Position numbers and translations under genes: made by a program
Part shown: one piece after another, positions 16,369 through 25,208 of the stretch
Layout: each line of letters starts with the position of its first letter
How positions within the stretch are numbered: the first letter of the stretch is position 1
Assembly: GCF_003669035.1 (NCBI RefSeq)
Contig: NZ_CP033070.1
Location: 434,001 to 498,000, forward strand
DNA length: 64,000 nucleotides
Reading direction: 5' to 3'
Origin: Chryseobacterium sp. 3008163
Lineage (GTDB): Bacteria; Bacteroidota; Bacteroidia; Flavobacteriales; Weeksellaceae
Notes under the pieces: generated by a model
What the model was told of the DNA's origin: nothing
Databases searched by the model: none
The model's input: the letters and a program-made list of their open reading frames with translations, nothing else

Positions 16369-17142
16369 ATGAAAGAATACATTTTAATTACCGGAGCATC
16401 ATCCGGCATTGGTCACGAGATGGCCTACCAGCTTGCAGAGAAAGCCTATAACCTCATATTGGTTGCCCGTACAGAAACCAAACTCCAGCAAATGCAGAAA
16501 GAACTAACAAAAAAATACGGGATCTTGGTTCATTATTTCGTCTCAGACCTGTCCGTTGTCAGTAGTGCTACTGACCTGTACGCAAAGGTGATAAACCAAA
16601 ATTTGCAAGTGAGCCACCTGATGAACAATGCAGGTGTGGGCAACTATGGTGAATTTACAGAAACTGCGTTGGACGAAGAATTAAGTATGATTCAACTGAA
16701 TATTTCCAGCTTAGTCGTATTAACCAAGCTCTTTGCGCAAGATATGGTCAAACGCAGATCTGGGAGAATTATGAACATAGGCTCAGTAGTCTCATTTTTA
16801 CCAATGCCATATTTTTCTGTTTATTCTGCAACCAAGGCTTTTGTTTTGGCTTTTAGTGATACGCTAGCAGCTGAATTGGAAGGCACAGGTGTTACCATTC
16901 TTTCTTTATATCCAGGTACGGTAGATACTGCGTTTACTACCAGTGAGATGCAATCAACCAATCTGCATAAAACTAAACCAATGCATCCTGAGATCGTCGC
17001 GGAAATCGGTATAAAGCATCTTTTAGAGGGGAAAGGAAAAAAAGTAACAGGATTTCAAAACTGGTTTAATACCAAACTCCCAAATTTCATACCTGACAGT
17101 ATAATGATGAAGATCAAGAAGGATCTGGCGAGTCAGAAATAA
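16369..17142 (+). CDS. Short-chain dehydrogenase/reductase (DltE/YqjQ-like)
   Basis: A 257-residue classical SDR. The cofactor loop is TGASSGIG near residue 6, with Arg (LVARTE) after beta-2, which favours NADPH. NNAGVGNYG and the catalytic YSATKAF (Y-x-x-x-K) with upstream Ser are present, and LYPGTVDTAF follows. The C-terminal region (IKHLLEGKGKKVTGFQNWFN) resembles membrane-lipid or ketone-reducing SDRs. It may act with the preceding hydroxyacyl-CoA dehydrogenase, but the palindrome before it suggests it can also be controlled separately. Confidence 0.9.
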   Translation: MKEYILITGASSGIGHEMAYQLAEKAYNLILVARTETKLQQMQKELTKKYGILVHYFVSDLSVVSSATDLYAKVINQNLQVSHLMNNAGVGNYGEFTETALDEELSMIQLNISSLVVLTKLFAQDMVKRRSGRIMNIGSVVSFLPMPYFSVYSATKAFVLAFSDTLAAELEGTGVTILSLYPGTVDTAFTTSEMQSTNLHKTKPMHPEIVAEIGIKHLLEGKGKKVTGFQNWFNTKLPNFIPDSIMMKIKKDLASQK

Positions 17143-17363
17143 TATTGATCCGGCATAGTCTAAAGCAAAAATTTCCAAAGAAGTTTGTATGGAAGTATTA
17201 TCTGTTATAATTTGATTTTATTCTTTTAGCCTGAAAAATAATCCTCAAGAACATTATGGCAGGTTAGTGAAATGTTCGCTAATTCATTAACCTGCATTAA
17301 TCGCATTAATAGTAAGTAAAAATCTATAACCACACAATTCATAAATTTTTCTACAGAAAATTT

Positions 17364-17404
17364 AGTTCATTATTTGCTGAACTCAAAAAACCTTTTTATC
17401 TTTG
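17364..17404 (+). promoter_or_regulatory. Promoter and operator of the GbsR/MarR-type regulator
   Basis: A perfect palindrome AGTTCA-N8-TGAACT (17364-17383) lies just upstream of a TATCTTTG -7 element (17397-17404), whose end is about 32 bp before the ATG at 17437. The same palindrome with a different 8-bp spacer recurs at 17914-17933. Confidence 0.8.
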
Positions 17405-17436
17405 CTCCAGAATTAGTAGAAGAGCATTTTATAATT

Positions 17437-17895
17437 ATGGTTTTAACCGAGAAACAAAAAGAACTGATTGAGCAATTTGGAGTACTGAATGAAAAGTATG
17501 GATTGCCCCCTGCCGAGTGTAGGGTTTGGGGACTTTTTTTGGTTGCCGACAAAGTAGAATTGACCTTTGATGAAATTATGGAAACCTTACATTTAAGCAA
17601 AGGAGGAACCAGTAATGCACTAAACAGGTTGATGATGACCCATCACATCGAATACATTACGAAGCTTGGAGATAAGAAACGCTATTTCCGTTGTAAGATG
17701 AACAACTGGATACAGATGACCAAGGAGAATTTCGAAAAATTTGATGAACTGAATGTTATACTGAAAGAAATACTAAAAGCCAGAACTACCAAGACCCCAC
17801 AGTTTAATAGTGACCTTAAAGAAGTAACCGAATTTTTAGACTTCGTTTACAAGGAATTGATGATTGCCATCAAAAAATGGGAAAACAGGAAATAA
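17437..17895 (+). CDS. GbsR/MarR family transcriptional regulator
   Basis: A 152-residue winged-helix regulator of the GbsR type (YvaV/OpcR-like). The core segments are YGLPPAECRVWGLFLVAD, then LTFDEIMETLHLSKGGTSNALNRL (recognition helix) and a wing ITKLGDKKRYFRC. The frame is open back to 17374, but those extra codons overlap the TATCTTTG promoter. ATG 17437 is therefore the start, giving MVLTEKQKELIEQFG. It precedes, in the same direction, the RND/MFS operon and shares an identical palindromic operator with it. In Bacteroidota, small regulators of this type often control adjacent pumps. Confidence 0.9.
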   Translation: MVLTEKQKELIEQFGVLNEKYGLPPAECRVWGLFLVADKVELTFDEIMETLHLSKGGTSNALNRLMMTHHIEYITKLGDKKRYFRCKMNNWIQMTKENFEKFDELNVILKEILKARTTKTPQFNSDLKEVTEFLDFVYKELMIAIKKWENRK

Positions 17896-17913
17896 CCTTT
17901 TTTTTGCCCTAAA

Positions 17914-17933
17914 AGTTCATAAAAAACTGAACT
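17914..17933 (+). promoter_or_regulatory. Second AGTTCA-N8-TGAACT operator, before the RND/MFS operon
   Basis: The arms AGTTCA (17914-17919) and TGAACT (17928-17933) are identical to those at 17364-17383 while the spacer (TAAAAAAC) differs. It lies 30 bp before the tolC-like ATG and 18 bp after the regulator stop. Confidence 0.8.
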
Positions 17934-17963
17934 AATTAATAATTATTGAATACAATAAACAAA

Positions 17964-19304
17964 ATGAATAATAAGGTTTTAAGATACTGTCTGCTGTTAT
18001 TATTGACGATCCCACATTTCATCTGGGCACAGCAACCTGTAAGCTTTACGTTAAAGCAAGCGGTAGAATATGGTGTTAGTCATCATCTTTCCGTTCAGAA
18101 GTCTGATTTTGAATTGGAGAAATACAATCAAAAATTCAGGGAAGAATTGTCCGGATACCTGCCACAAGTAAAGACTGATGCATCCTACACCAACAACCTG
18201 AAACTAATTACGCAGATTATCCCCGGTGAATTTTTGGGGCAGCCCGGTCAGGATCAAGCTGTTCAGTTTGGAACAAAATACAATGCATCAGCAAATATTG
18301 AGCTATCGCAAACGCTAATCGATTTTGAGAAAATTACCGGTCAGAAAATAGCAAGGCAGCATTCCAGAATAGGTATGCTAGACAAGCAAAAAACCGTTGA
18401 GCAAATTATGTATGATATTTCAAACGCCTACACCGTTTCACAGGTTGCATTTCTGCAACAGGCAGACATCCATAATAACATATTGAAAATAGATTCCCTT
18501 TTGGTGAGTGTACAGTCGCAGATTGACAATGGCTTTGCCAACTCGATAGATCTAAAGCGATTACAATTTGAACGGAGTAATCTGCAAACCAGGCTTCAAA
18601 ATGCACAGCTTGAATACGAGCAAAGGATGACCATACTAAAGTACACAATGACATTTCCTTTAGAAGAAAAAATCAGTATTGAAACAGAAATAGACCATTC
18701 CACACTATCTCATCTTCTTGGCGAAGACATCAGCATAAATTCTCTGGACATTCAATTGCTTCAGGAACAGGATAGATTAACAACGTTGGCTTTAAAGCAA
18801 ATGAAGCATTCTTATTTACCCAAGCTCTCATTCAATTTTAAATATGGAATATTGGCACAACAAAATGAGGCGAATATTTTCAGAAGCACTACAAACTGGT
18901 ATCCCAACTCTCTAGCAAGCTTAAACCTATCCATACCCATCTTTGACGGAAACTATAAATTATCAAAAGTCAGACAGTTGCAATTGGAGCATAAGCAAAA
19001 TGAACTGGATATAACGATCCAACAAAATACGGTAAACAAAGAAGTAAAGAATGCAAAGGAAAGGTTGACGATCAATACTGCAAATTTAGTAACTACTAAA
19101 GAGAGTAAAGCCCTTGCTGAAGAAGTATATGCGCTTTCCTATATCCAGTTTCAAAACGGCTACACTTCATTGAAAGATTTATTGGATACCAATACCAAAG
19201 TGAAGGAGTCACAGACAGCCTATCTAAAAGCCATCTTAGAAGTTCAGTCAGCAGAATTAGAATTCTTAAAGATATCAGGAAATATACAATCTATTTTAAA
19301 ATAA
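17964..19304 (+). CDS. TolC family outer-membrane efflux protein 2
   Basis: A 446-residue outer-membrane duct from ATG 17964, with a signal peptide ending at WAQ-QPVSF. A TTG 18 bp upstream is in frame but unlikely. The mature protein begins FTLKQAVEYGVSHH and contains two coiled helical hairpin repeats, the second with NLSIPIFDGNYKLSKV. It is the first gene of the GbsR-linked operon and is followed 9 bp later by its adaptor. Confidence 0.92.
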   Translation: MNNKVLRYCLLLLLTIPHFIWAQQPVSFTLKQAVEYGVSHHLSVQKSDFELEKYNQKFREELSGYLPQVKTDASYTNNLKLITQIIPGEFLGQPGQDQAVQFGTKYNASANIELSQTLIDFEKITGQKIARQHSRIGMLDKQKTVEQIMYDISNAYTVSQVAFLQQADIHNNILKIDSLLVSVQSQIDNGFANSIDLKRLQFERSNLQTRLQNAQLEYEQRMTILKYTMTFPLEEKISIETEIDHSTLSHLLGEDISINSLDIQLLQEQDRLTTLALKQMKHSYLPKLSFNFKYGILAQQNEANIFRSTTNWYPNSLASLNLSIPIFDGNYKLSKVRQLQLEHKQNELDITIQQNTVNKEVKNAKERLTINTANLVTTKESKALAEEVYALSYIQFQNGYTSLKDLLDTNTKVKESQTAYLKAILEVQSAELEFLKISGNIQSILK

Positions 19305-19313
19305 TATTCAAGA

Positions 19314-20405
19314 ATGAAAAGGATAAAAAAATACATCGTTCCGATTTTAATAATTACAGGATTATTGTTGGTTGTTTTATTTACGCTCAGTCATAACAAA
19401 CAAAAGCTGGATGCAAAGGCCGAAATCGGTGCTACTAAGACATTGGTATTTCCTGTAACGGTTACTAACGCTCAATATAAAAGCTTAACCGGAACCTATA
19501 CTTCCAATGGTTTTTTTATACCCGTAAATGAAATGACTTTGACGGCTGATATTTCCGGCAGAATAGTCACCACCGCATTAAAGGATGGAGCACATATTTC
19601 GAAGGGACAAACCATTGTGTCGGTATTTAACGAGTCAGAGCATATAGAGAGGCAGCAGAACGCAATAGATAAACAGTTAGCACTGGAGACATTGCAAAAG
19701 GCAAAGGCTGATCTGTTGAAAATGGAAAATATGCTTAAAGCTAATGCAATTACTATTCGTGAAGTAGATGAGCAAAAGCTGGCTGTTAAGTCTGCGGAAT
19801 CAAAGCTGAATACCATCAATGCCATTAGAAAATCTACTACTATAATAGCCCCTTTTTCCGGTACCGTTAATAAATCTCACGTGCAAACAGGCAGTTACAT
19901 TAGCACTGGAACAGAGCTGGCAGATATCGTGGACAATTCTTCACTTAAACTACAATTGCAGTTGTTGGACAAGGATGTAATCAGGCTTTCAATTGGAAAA
20001 ACAATTCAGGTAGTGCCCGATTTATATCCTGATTATAAAGTGACAGGACGAGTAGTTTACATTGCAGCACAAGCAGATGCCAATAGAAATTTTCTGGTAG
20101 AAGTACAAATCCCCAATAACTCCAAAAACCCTTTGAAACCTGGAATGAGCGGTAAAGCCATCATCAATAATAACTATACGGATAATGTGCTGATGATACC
20201 TGTAAAAACCATTGTTGGCAGCCTTCAAGCCCCACAGGTTTATGTGTTGGAAGGCGAAGTTGCAGTATTGAAAAAGATTACAACCAGCCGTGTGCAGGGA
20301 GAAAATGTAGTGGTACTTGATGGTCTTTCGACAACAGACAAAATAGTTGAAACAGGACAACTCAATATCAATGCCGGCTCTAAAGTGCAGGTAATTAAAC
20401 AATAA
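19314..20405 (+). CDS. RND efflux periplasmic adaptor 2 (HlyD/MdtA-like)
   Basis: A 363-residue membrane-fusion protein with an N-terminal membrane anchor (IVPILIITGLLLVVLFTLS) instead of a lipobox. The lipoyl-like half-motifs are DISGRIVTTALKDGAHISKG and IIAPFSGTVNKSHVQTGSYI, with a short helical hairpin between them. Beta-barrel and membrane-proximal domains follow. It bridges TolC 2 and RND pump 2. Unlike the first adaptor it is intact. Confidence 0.92.
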   Translation: MKRIKKYIVPILIITGLLLVVLFTLSHNKQKLDAKAEIGATKTLVFPVTVTNAQYKSLTGTYTSNGFFIPVNEMTLTADISGRIVTTALKDGAHISKGQTIVSVFNESEHIERQQNAIDKQLALETLQKAKADLLKMENMLKANAITIREVDEQKLAVKSAESKLNTINAIRKSTTIIAPFSGTVNKSHVQTGSYISTGTELADIVDNSSLKLQLQLLDKDVIRLSIGKTIQVVPDLYPDYKVTGRVVYIAAQADANRNFLVEVQIPNNSKNPLKPGMSGKAIINNNYTDNVLMIPVKTIVGSLQAPQVYVLEGEVAVLKKITTSRVQGENVVVLDGLSTTDKIVETGQLNINAGSKVQVIKQ

Positions 20406-20419
20406 AATCAGATTTTTCC

Positions 20420-23400
20420 ATGTCAATAACAGAACTATCCATAAAGCGACCGTCATTCATCATGGTCATTTTCATAGCACTGACATTTTTGGGCATAATA
20501 AGCTATTCAAGGCTGAATTACGAGCTTACCCCGGATATGTCAATGTCAATGTTCAGCATCACAACAGCGTATCCGGGAGCTTCGCCCATTGAAGTAGAAA
20601 CCGGCATCACCAAAAAAATAGAAGATGCGGTTTCAGGTATCGATAATATTGATGCCATCAAATCTACTTCACTAGATGGCATGTCCTCCATAACTGTACA
20701 GTTGAAAGTTGATGCAGATGTGGAACAAGCCATGCAGGATGCACAAAGAAAGGTAAATGAAGTGGTCAAAGATTTGCCTTCAAGTGCCAAGCCACCGGCG
20801 ATCGGCAAATTTTCCATGACCGATATGCCTATCATGCGATTCGGCGTGACAGCAAGAATGAACCCGACAGACCTGTATGCATTGATAAAAGATGAGATAA
20901 AGCCGGCTATTACCAAAATTAAAGGGACAGCCAGAGTGGAACTGGTAGGTGGCGAAGAACGGGTTATAAAAGTGAATATTAACCGGAGCAGAGCCGATCA
21001 ATACGGTGTTTCTTTACTTCAGGTGAACCAGGCAATCAACAATGCGAACTTGGAATTTCCAACAGGAAAACTGACCAATAATCAATCAGAGACCAGCATA
21101 AAGCTTAAAGGCAAATACCAGTCAATTGATGATATCAAGAATCTGATCATTAAAAACGATCCCACTACCGGTTCCAAAATAAGGCTTTCTGACATTGCCG
21201 CTGTTCAGGATGGTGTAAAAGACATTACTACATTTAATCGGATAGATGGAAAAAACTCAATAGGACTTCAATTGATTAAACAGAGGGATGCCAATTCTGT
21301 AGAAGTGGCAAGAGCCGTAAAGGAAACATTAAACGAAATAGAAAGCACTTATGCAAAGCAGGAATTAAAATTCAATATTGCCAACGATAGTTCCGATTTT
21401 ACTATAGAAGCGGCCGATTTGGTGATGTTCGATTTCTTTTTAGCCATTGTAATTGTAGCCGCTGTGATGTTGCTATTCCTCCATAGTCTTCGTAACTCAT
21501 TGATTGTTATGATATCTATACCTGCATCACTTCTGTCAGTGTTTATAGCGATGAATCTGCTGGGCTATACCATTAATCTTTTAACCTTGATGGCTATTTC
21601 CCTTGTTATAGGAATACTGGTTGATGATAGTATAGTGGTACTTGAAAACATCTACCGCCATCTTGAAAAAGGGAAAGACAAGGTACGAGCTTCGATAGAT
21701 GGGAGGCAGGAAATTGGCTTTACTGCTGTCGCTATTACGCTGGTAGATGTAATCGTTTTTCTACCGCTCACTATGGTAGGCGGGATTATATCCAATATGC
21801 TGGGACAATATTCAATGGTTATTGTCATCGCCACATTGATGAGCTTATTCGTTTCTTTCACACTCACTCCCTTACTGGCTTCACGCTGGGCAAAAGTTGA
21901 ACACCTCAACACGAATTCAGTATTTGGAAAGGTATTAACGGTATTTGAAAATTGGCTTACCCGGCTAACAAATTTCTATGGTCGTATGCTTGCTAAAGCT
22001 TTGGCTAAGAAGCGATGGGTATTGGGAGGGTCTTTTGCACTGATCATCGCTTCCTTCATGCTGGTAGGCGGTGGATTTATTGGAGGGGAATTCGCCAGCA
22101 ACAGCGACAAAGGTGAAGTGCTGATTAACCTTGAACTGCCTCAAAGCGCAACACTTCAAAATACGAATGAAACCGTTAAGAAAGTAGAAAGATTGCTGTT
22201 TGATAAACCTGAGGTGGTAAAAGTATATTCAAGTATCGGTACCAGCTCCGGCTCTATGGGTAGCAGCAGGAATACCCAAAACAAAGCGGAGATCAATATC
22301 AAGCTTGTACCCAACGAAGAAAGAACTCAATCATCCGACTTGTTTGCACACTACACCAAATTGGAACTGGAAAAGTTGCTGCCCGGTGTAAAGGTAAACT
22401 CTGCCATTATGAATATGATGGGAACCTCAAACGATGCCCCTATTTCATTGGTCGTGTCCGGTAATGATCCTGATAAGATTTATACAGCAGCCGTAGCTAT
22501 TGCTGATAAATTGAAAACAATTAAAGGAACATCGGATGTAAAATTATCTGTTGAGAAAGGAACGCCTGAATTGCAGGTAGCCATTGACAGGGATAAAATG
22601 GCGGATTTGGGTCTGAGTATGGATGTCGTGGGAATGTCAATGAACATTGCTTTCAGTGGAAATACGGATGTGAAGTTTAGTGACAAGCAGAAGGAATATG
22701 ACGTTGAAATTGCCTATGACAAATTCGACAGGAAGAACGAAGAAAGCCTCCGTAACCTTTCATTTGTCAACTCGATGGGACAATCCGTGAAATTGGAGCA
22801 GTTCGCTGATTTTAACTATGGAATAGCTTCCAAACAATTGGATAGGAAAGACAGAATGCCTTCTGTTACGATTACATCACAAGTGCTGGGAGTTACACCA
22901 AGCGTTATCAGCAGTGAATTGGATCAATTCATACAACAGGCCAAGTTTGAAAAAGATATAAACATTGACGCCGAAGGCGAGATGAAATATATGAAGGAAA
23001 CATTTTCCAACCTCTTGCTGGCATTAGTAGCTTCCATACTGCTAGTGTACCTGATTATGGTAATGCTCTATAACTCTTTTGTATATCCTTTCGTCGTGTT
23101 TTTTTCCATTCCTGTATCCATTATAGGTGCATTACTGGCACTGGCCTTAACCATGCATACCCTCAATTTCTTTTCTCTATTGGGTATGATTATGCTGATA
23201 GGGTTGGTTGCCAAAAATGGGATACTGATCGTGGATTTTGCTAATCAGTTAAAAGCAAATGGAAAGAATACCATTGAAGCATTAATCCTAAGCGGAAAAG
23301 CAAGACTCCGTCCCATATTAATGACCACGCTTGCTATGATCTTCGGGATGCTTCCCATTGCCTTATCATCTGGTGCCGGAGCGGAATGGAAGAATGGTTT

Positions 23401-23581
23401 AGCATGGGTGTTGATTGGTGGTTTGACCAGTTCAATGATACTCACCTTGTTTGTTGTACCGTCCATTTATCTCCTTGTCGATTTGATAAAAGGTGAAGTA
23501 AAACGCAAAGATGTAAAACCGTTAATCAAAGCAGTGAATCTGGATCAGCCATTGGTTGAAATGGTTGAAGATATTAAGTAA
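20420..23581 (+). CDS. RND efflux pump, inner-membrane permease 2
   Basis: A 1053-residue RND permease with the usual duplicated 6-TM architecture. The N-terminus is MSITELSIKRPSFIMVIFIAL. It has TTAYPGASPIEVETGITK, the TM4 relay segment GILVDDSIVVLENIYRH, and in the second half GLVAKNGILIVDFANQL with a short cytosolic tail. It groups with the HAE1/AcrB-like pumps of Bacteroidota. It is clearly divergent from pump 1 (12297-15350), so the two are not a local duplication. Confidence 0.94.
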   Translation: MSITELSIKRPSFIMVIFIALTFLGIISYSRLNYELTPDMSMSMFSITTAYPGASPIEVETGITKKIEDAVSGIDNIDAIKSTSLDGMSSITVQLKVDADVEQAMQDAQRKVNEVVKDLPSSAKPPAIGKFSMTDMPIMRFGVTARMNPTDLYALIKDEIKPAITKIKGTARVELVGGEERVIKVNINRSRADQYGVSLLQVNQAINNANLEFPTGKLTNNQSETSIKLKGKYQSIDDIKNLIIKNDPTTGSKIRLSDIAAVQDGVKDITTFNRIDGKNSIGLQLIKQRDANSVEVARAVKETLNEIESTYAKQELKFNIANDSSDFTIEAADLVMFDFFLAIVIVAAVMLLFLHSLRNSLIVMISIPASLLSVFIAMNLLGYTINLLTLMAISLVIGILVDDSIVVLENIYRHLEKGKDKVRASIDGRQEIGFTAVAITLVDVIVFLPLTMVGGIISNMLGQYSMVIVIATLMSLFVSFTLTPLLASRWAKVEHLNTNSVFGKVLTVFENWLTRLTNFYGRMLAKALAKKRWVLGGSFALIIASFMLVGGGFIGGEFASNSDKGEVLINLELPQSATLQNTNETVKKVERLLFDKPEVVKVYSSIGTSSGSMGSSRNTQNKAEINIKLVPNEERTQSSDLFAHYTKLELEKLLPGVKVNSAIMNMMGTSNDAPISLVVSGNDPDKIYTAAVAIADKLKTIKGTSDVKLSVEKGTPELQVAIDRDKMADLGLSMDVVGMSMNIAFSGNTDVKFSDKQKEYDVEIAYDKFDRKNEESLRNLSFVNSMGQSVKLEQFADFNYGIASKQLDRKDRMPSVTITSQVLGVTPSVISSELDQFIQQAKFEKDINIDAEGEMKYMKETFSNLLLALVASILLVYLIMVMLYNSFVYPFVVFFSIPVSIIGALLALALTMHTLNFFSLLGMIMLIGLVAKNGILIVDFANQLKANGKNTIEALILSGKARLRPILMTTLAMIFGMLPIALSSGAGAEWKNGLAWVLIGGLTSSMILTLFVVPSIYLLVDLIKGEVKRKDVKPLIKAVNLDQPLVEMVEDIK

Positions 23582-23597
23582 AAAATAAGCATAGAAA

Positions 23598-25208
23598 ATG
23601 AACGCAAATAAAACAACAAATAGCACACTGGAAACAGAGGTGGAAACAACACCACCCCATTTAAAGAAAATATTAATAGCCGTATGCATAGCATTAATGG
23701 CGGTCATTGCCTCCGTAAGCGGATTGAACGTAGCACAACCGATGCTGGCGATTGAATTTAGTGCATCCCAAAACACGGTTTTATGGATGATTAATATTTA
23801 TACCCTGACACTGGCTGCTCTACTATTACCCCTTGGAGCTTTGGGCGACCGGAAAGGAAGAAAGAAAATGTTACTGACTGGACTTGTCATCTTCGGAATG
23901 GCTAGTGCAATGTCAGGTATAGCAACAAGTGCAGCCATGATGTTGATTGCCCGATTGCTTACCGGTATAGGAGCTGCGTTGATTATGCCCGTGACATTAG
24001 CTGTAATTACTTCCACTTTCCCAAAAGAAGAACGATCCAAAGCAATAGGAATTTGGACAGGTGTTGCCGGAGGTGGCGGTATTTTAGGAATGTATCTTTC
24101 TGCACTATTGGTAGATGTTGCGAGCTGGAGGTGGTTATTCCTGTTGCCAGTAGTACTTGCCGCAGTATCCATTATGATGACGCTTCGTTTTGTTCCTAAT
24201 TCAACGGAGAAAACCAGCCATCCATTTGATATCGTAGGTTCATTACTCTCCGTGTTGGCTACCGTAGGTATTATTTATGCGTTGCATGAAGCACCTGCAT
24301 TGGGTTGGAATCAACCCTTAGTGTTGGTGAGCTTGTTTGTCGGTATAAGCGGTACAATCGGTTTTATACTATGGGAACTACGTCACAAAGCCCCCTTACT
24401 GGATATCAGACTGTTCCGTGAACGAAGCCTTTCAAGTGGTTCTATCTCGCTTTTAACTGTATTTGGTGTGCAGGCAGGTATATTCATTGTACTGTTTCCA
24501 TTTTTTCAGGGCGTATTGGGCTGGTCAGGTCTGCGTTCTACATTAGGAATGATGCCGATGGCAGTTTTGATGATGCTTAGCTCAGGCATGGCTCCAAAGC
24601 TAGCATTAAGAATTGGCAGCAAATACACCATGGCTTTGGGGATCGCATTCGGTGCTATCGGTGCCATGCTGATGGCTGCTTTTGTGTCTGCTGAGACAGG
24701 ATATCTGTCTGTACTACCTGGCTTAATGGTCATGGGTTTAGGTATGGGATTTTCGATGACTCCTTCCACAGAAGCCATTACCTCTTCACTGCCAACTGAC
24801 CGACAAGGAGTTGCTTCTGCCTTAAATGATATTACCAGAGAATTGGGAACAGCTTTAGGAGTAGCCTTGCTTGGACCGCTGGTAACCGCAGGCTACAGTA
24901 CTTCTATAGAAGCAAAATTAAAAGGGTTTTCTCAGGATATTATTGCGACTTCTAAAGAAGGACTGGCACATGCTCTGGCAATTGCACCAGATGCTGGAGG
25001 TCAGAAAGAAATGCTAGTCCATTTTGCAAGAGAATCTTTTGTTACGGGGTGGCAACAAGCGATGTGGATAGGAGCTTTCATCATGACAGCCCTCTTTCTG
25101 TATATCCTGTTTAAAGGGCCACAAACAATCGCTAATAAGAATGCTTCTGCGGTGATTAATTCTGAAAGTAGATCCAATAACCAAATGGAAAATCAGATAG
25201 ATGGATAG
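23598..25208 (+). CDS. MFS drug exporter, DHA2 (EmrB/QacA) family, 14 TM
   Basis: A 536-residue proton antiporter. The MFS loop 2-3 motif is LGDRKGRKKM and the antiporter motif C is in the TM5 region (GVAGGGGILGMYLSALL). Length and hydrophobic pattern fit the 14-TM DHA2 group. A second single-component exporter directly behind an RND pump suggests two-step export (cytosol to periplasm, then outward). Its TAG stop overlaps the next ATG by 8 bp, implying coupling to the reductase gene. Confidence 0.92.
   Translation: MNANKTTNSTLETEVETTPPHLKKILIAVCIALMAVIASVSGLNVAQPMLAIEFSASQNTVLWMINIYTLTLAALLLPLGALGDRKGRKKMLLTGLVIFGMASAMSGIATSAAMMLIARLLTGIGAALIMPVTLAVITSTFPKEERSKAIGIWTGVAGGGGILGMYLSALLVDVASWRWLFLLPVVLAAVSIMMTLRFVPNSTEKTSHPFDIVGSLLSVLATVGIIYALHEAPALGWNQPLVLVSLFVGISGTIGFILWELRHKAPLLDIRLFRERSLSSGSISLLTVFGVQAGIFIVLFPFFQGVLGWSGLRSTLGMMPMAVLMMLSSGMAPKLALRIGSKYTMALGIAFGAIGAMLMAAFVSAETGYLSVLPGLMVMGLGMGFSMTPSTEAITSSLPTDRQGVASALNDITRELGTALGVALLGPLVTAGYSTSIEAKLKGFSQDIIATSKEGLAHALAIAPDAGGQKEMLVHFARESFVTGWQQAMWIGAFIMTALFLYILFKGPQTIANKNASAVINSESRSNNQMENQIDG

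Noticed and set aside
17374..17436. Upstream start of the GbsR-type regulator at 17374
   Set aside because: The extra codons overlap the operator and the TATCTTTG promoter; ATG 17437 gives the family N-terminus.
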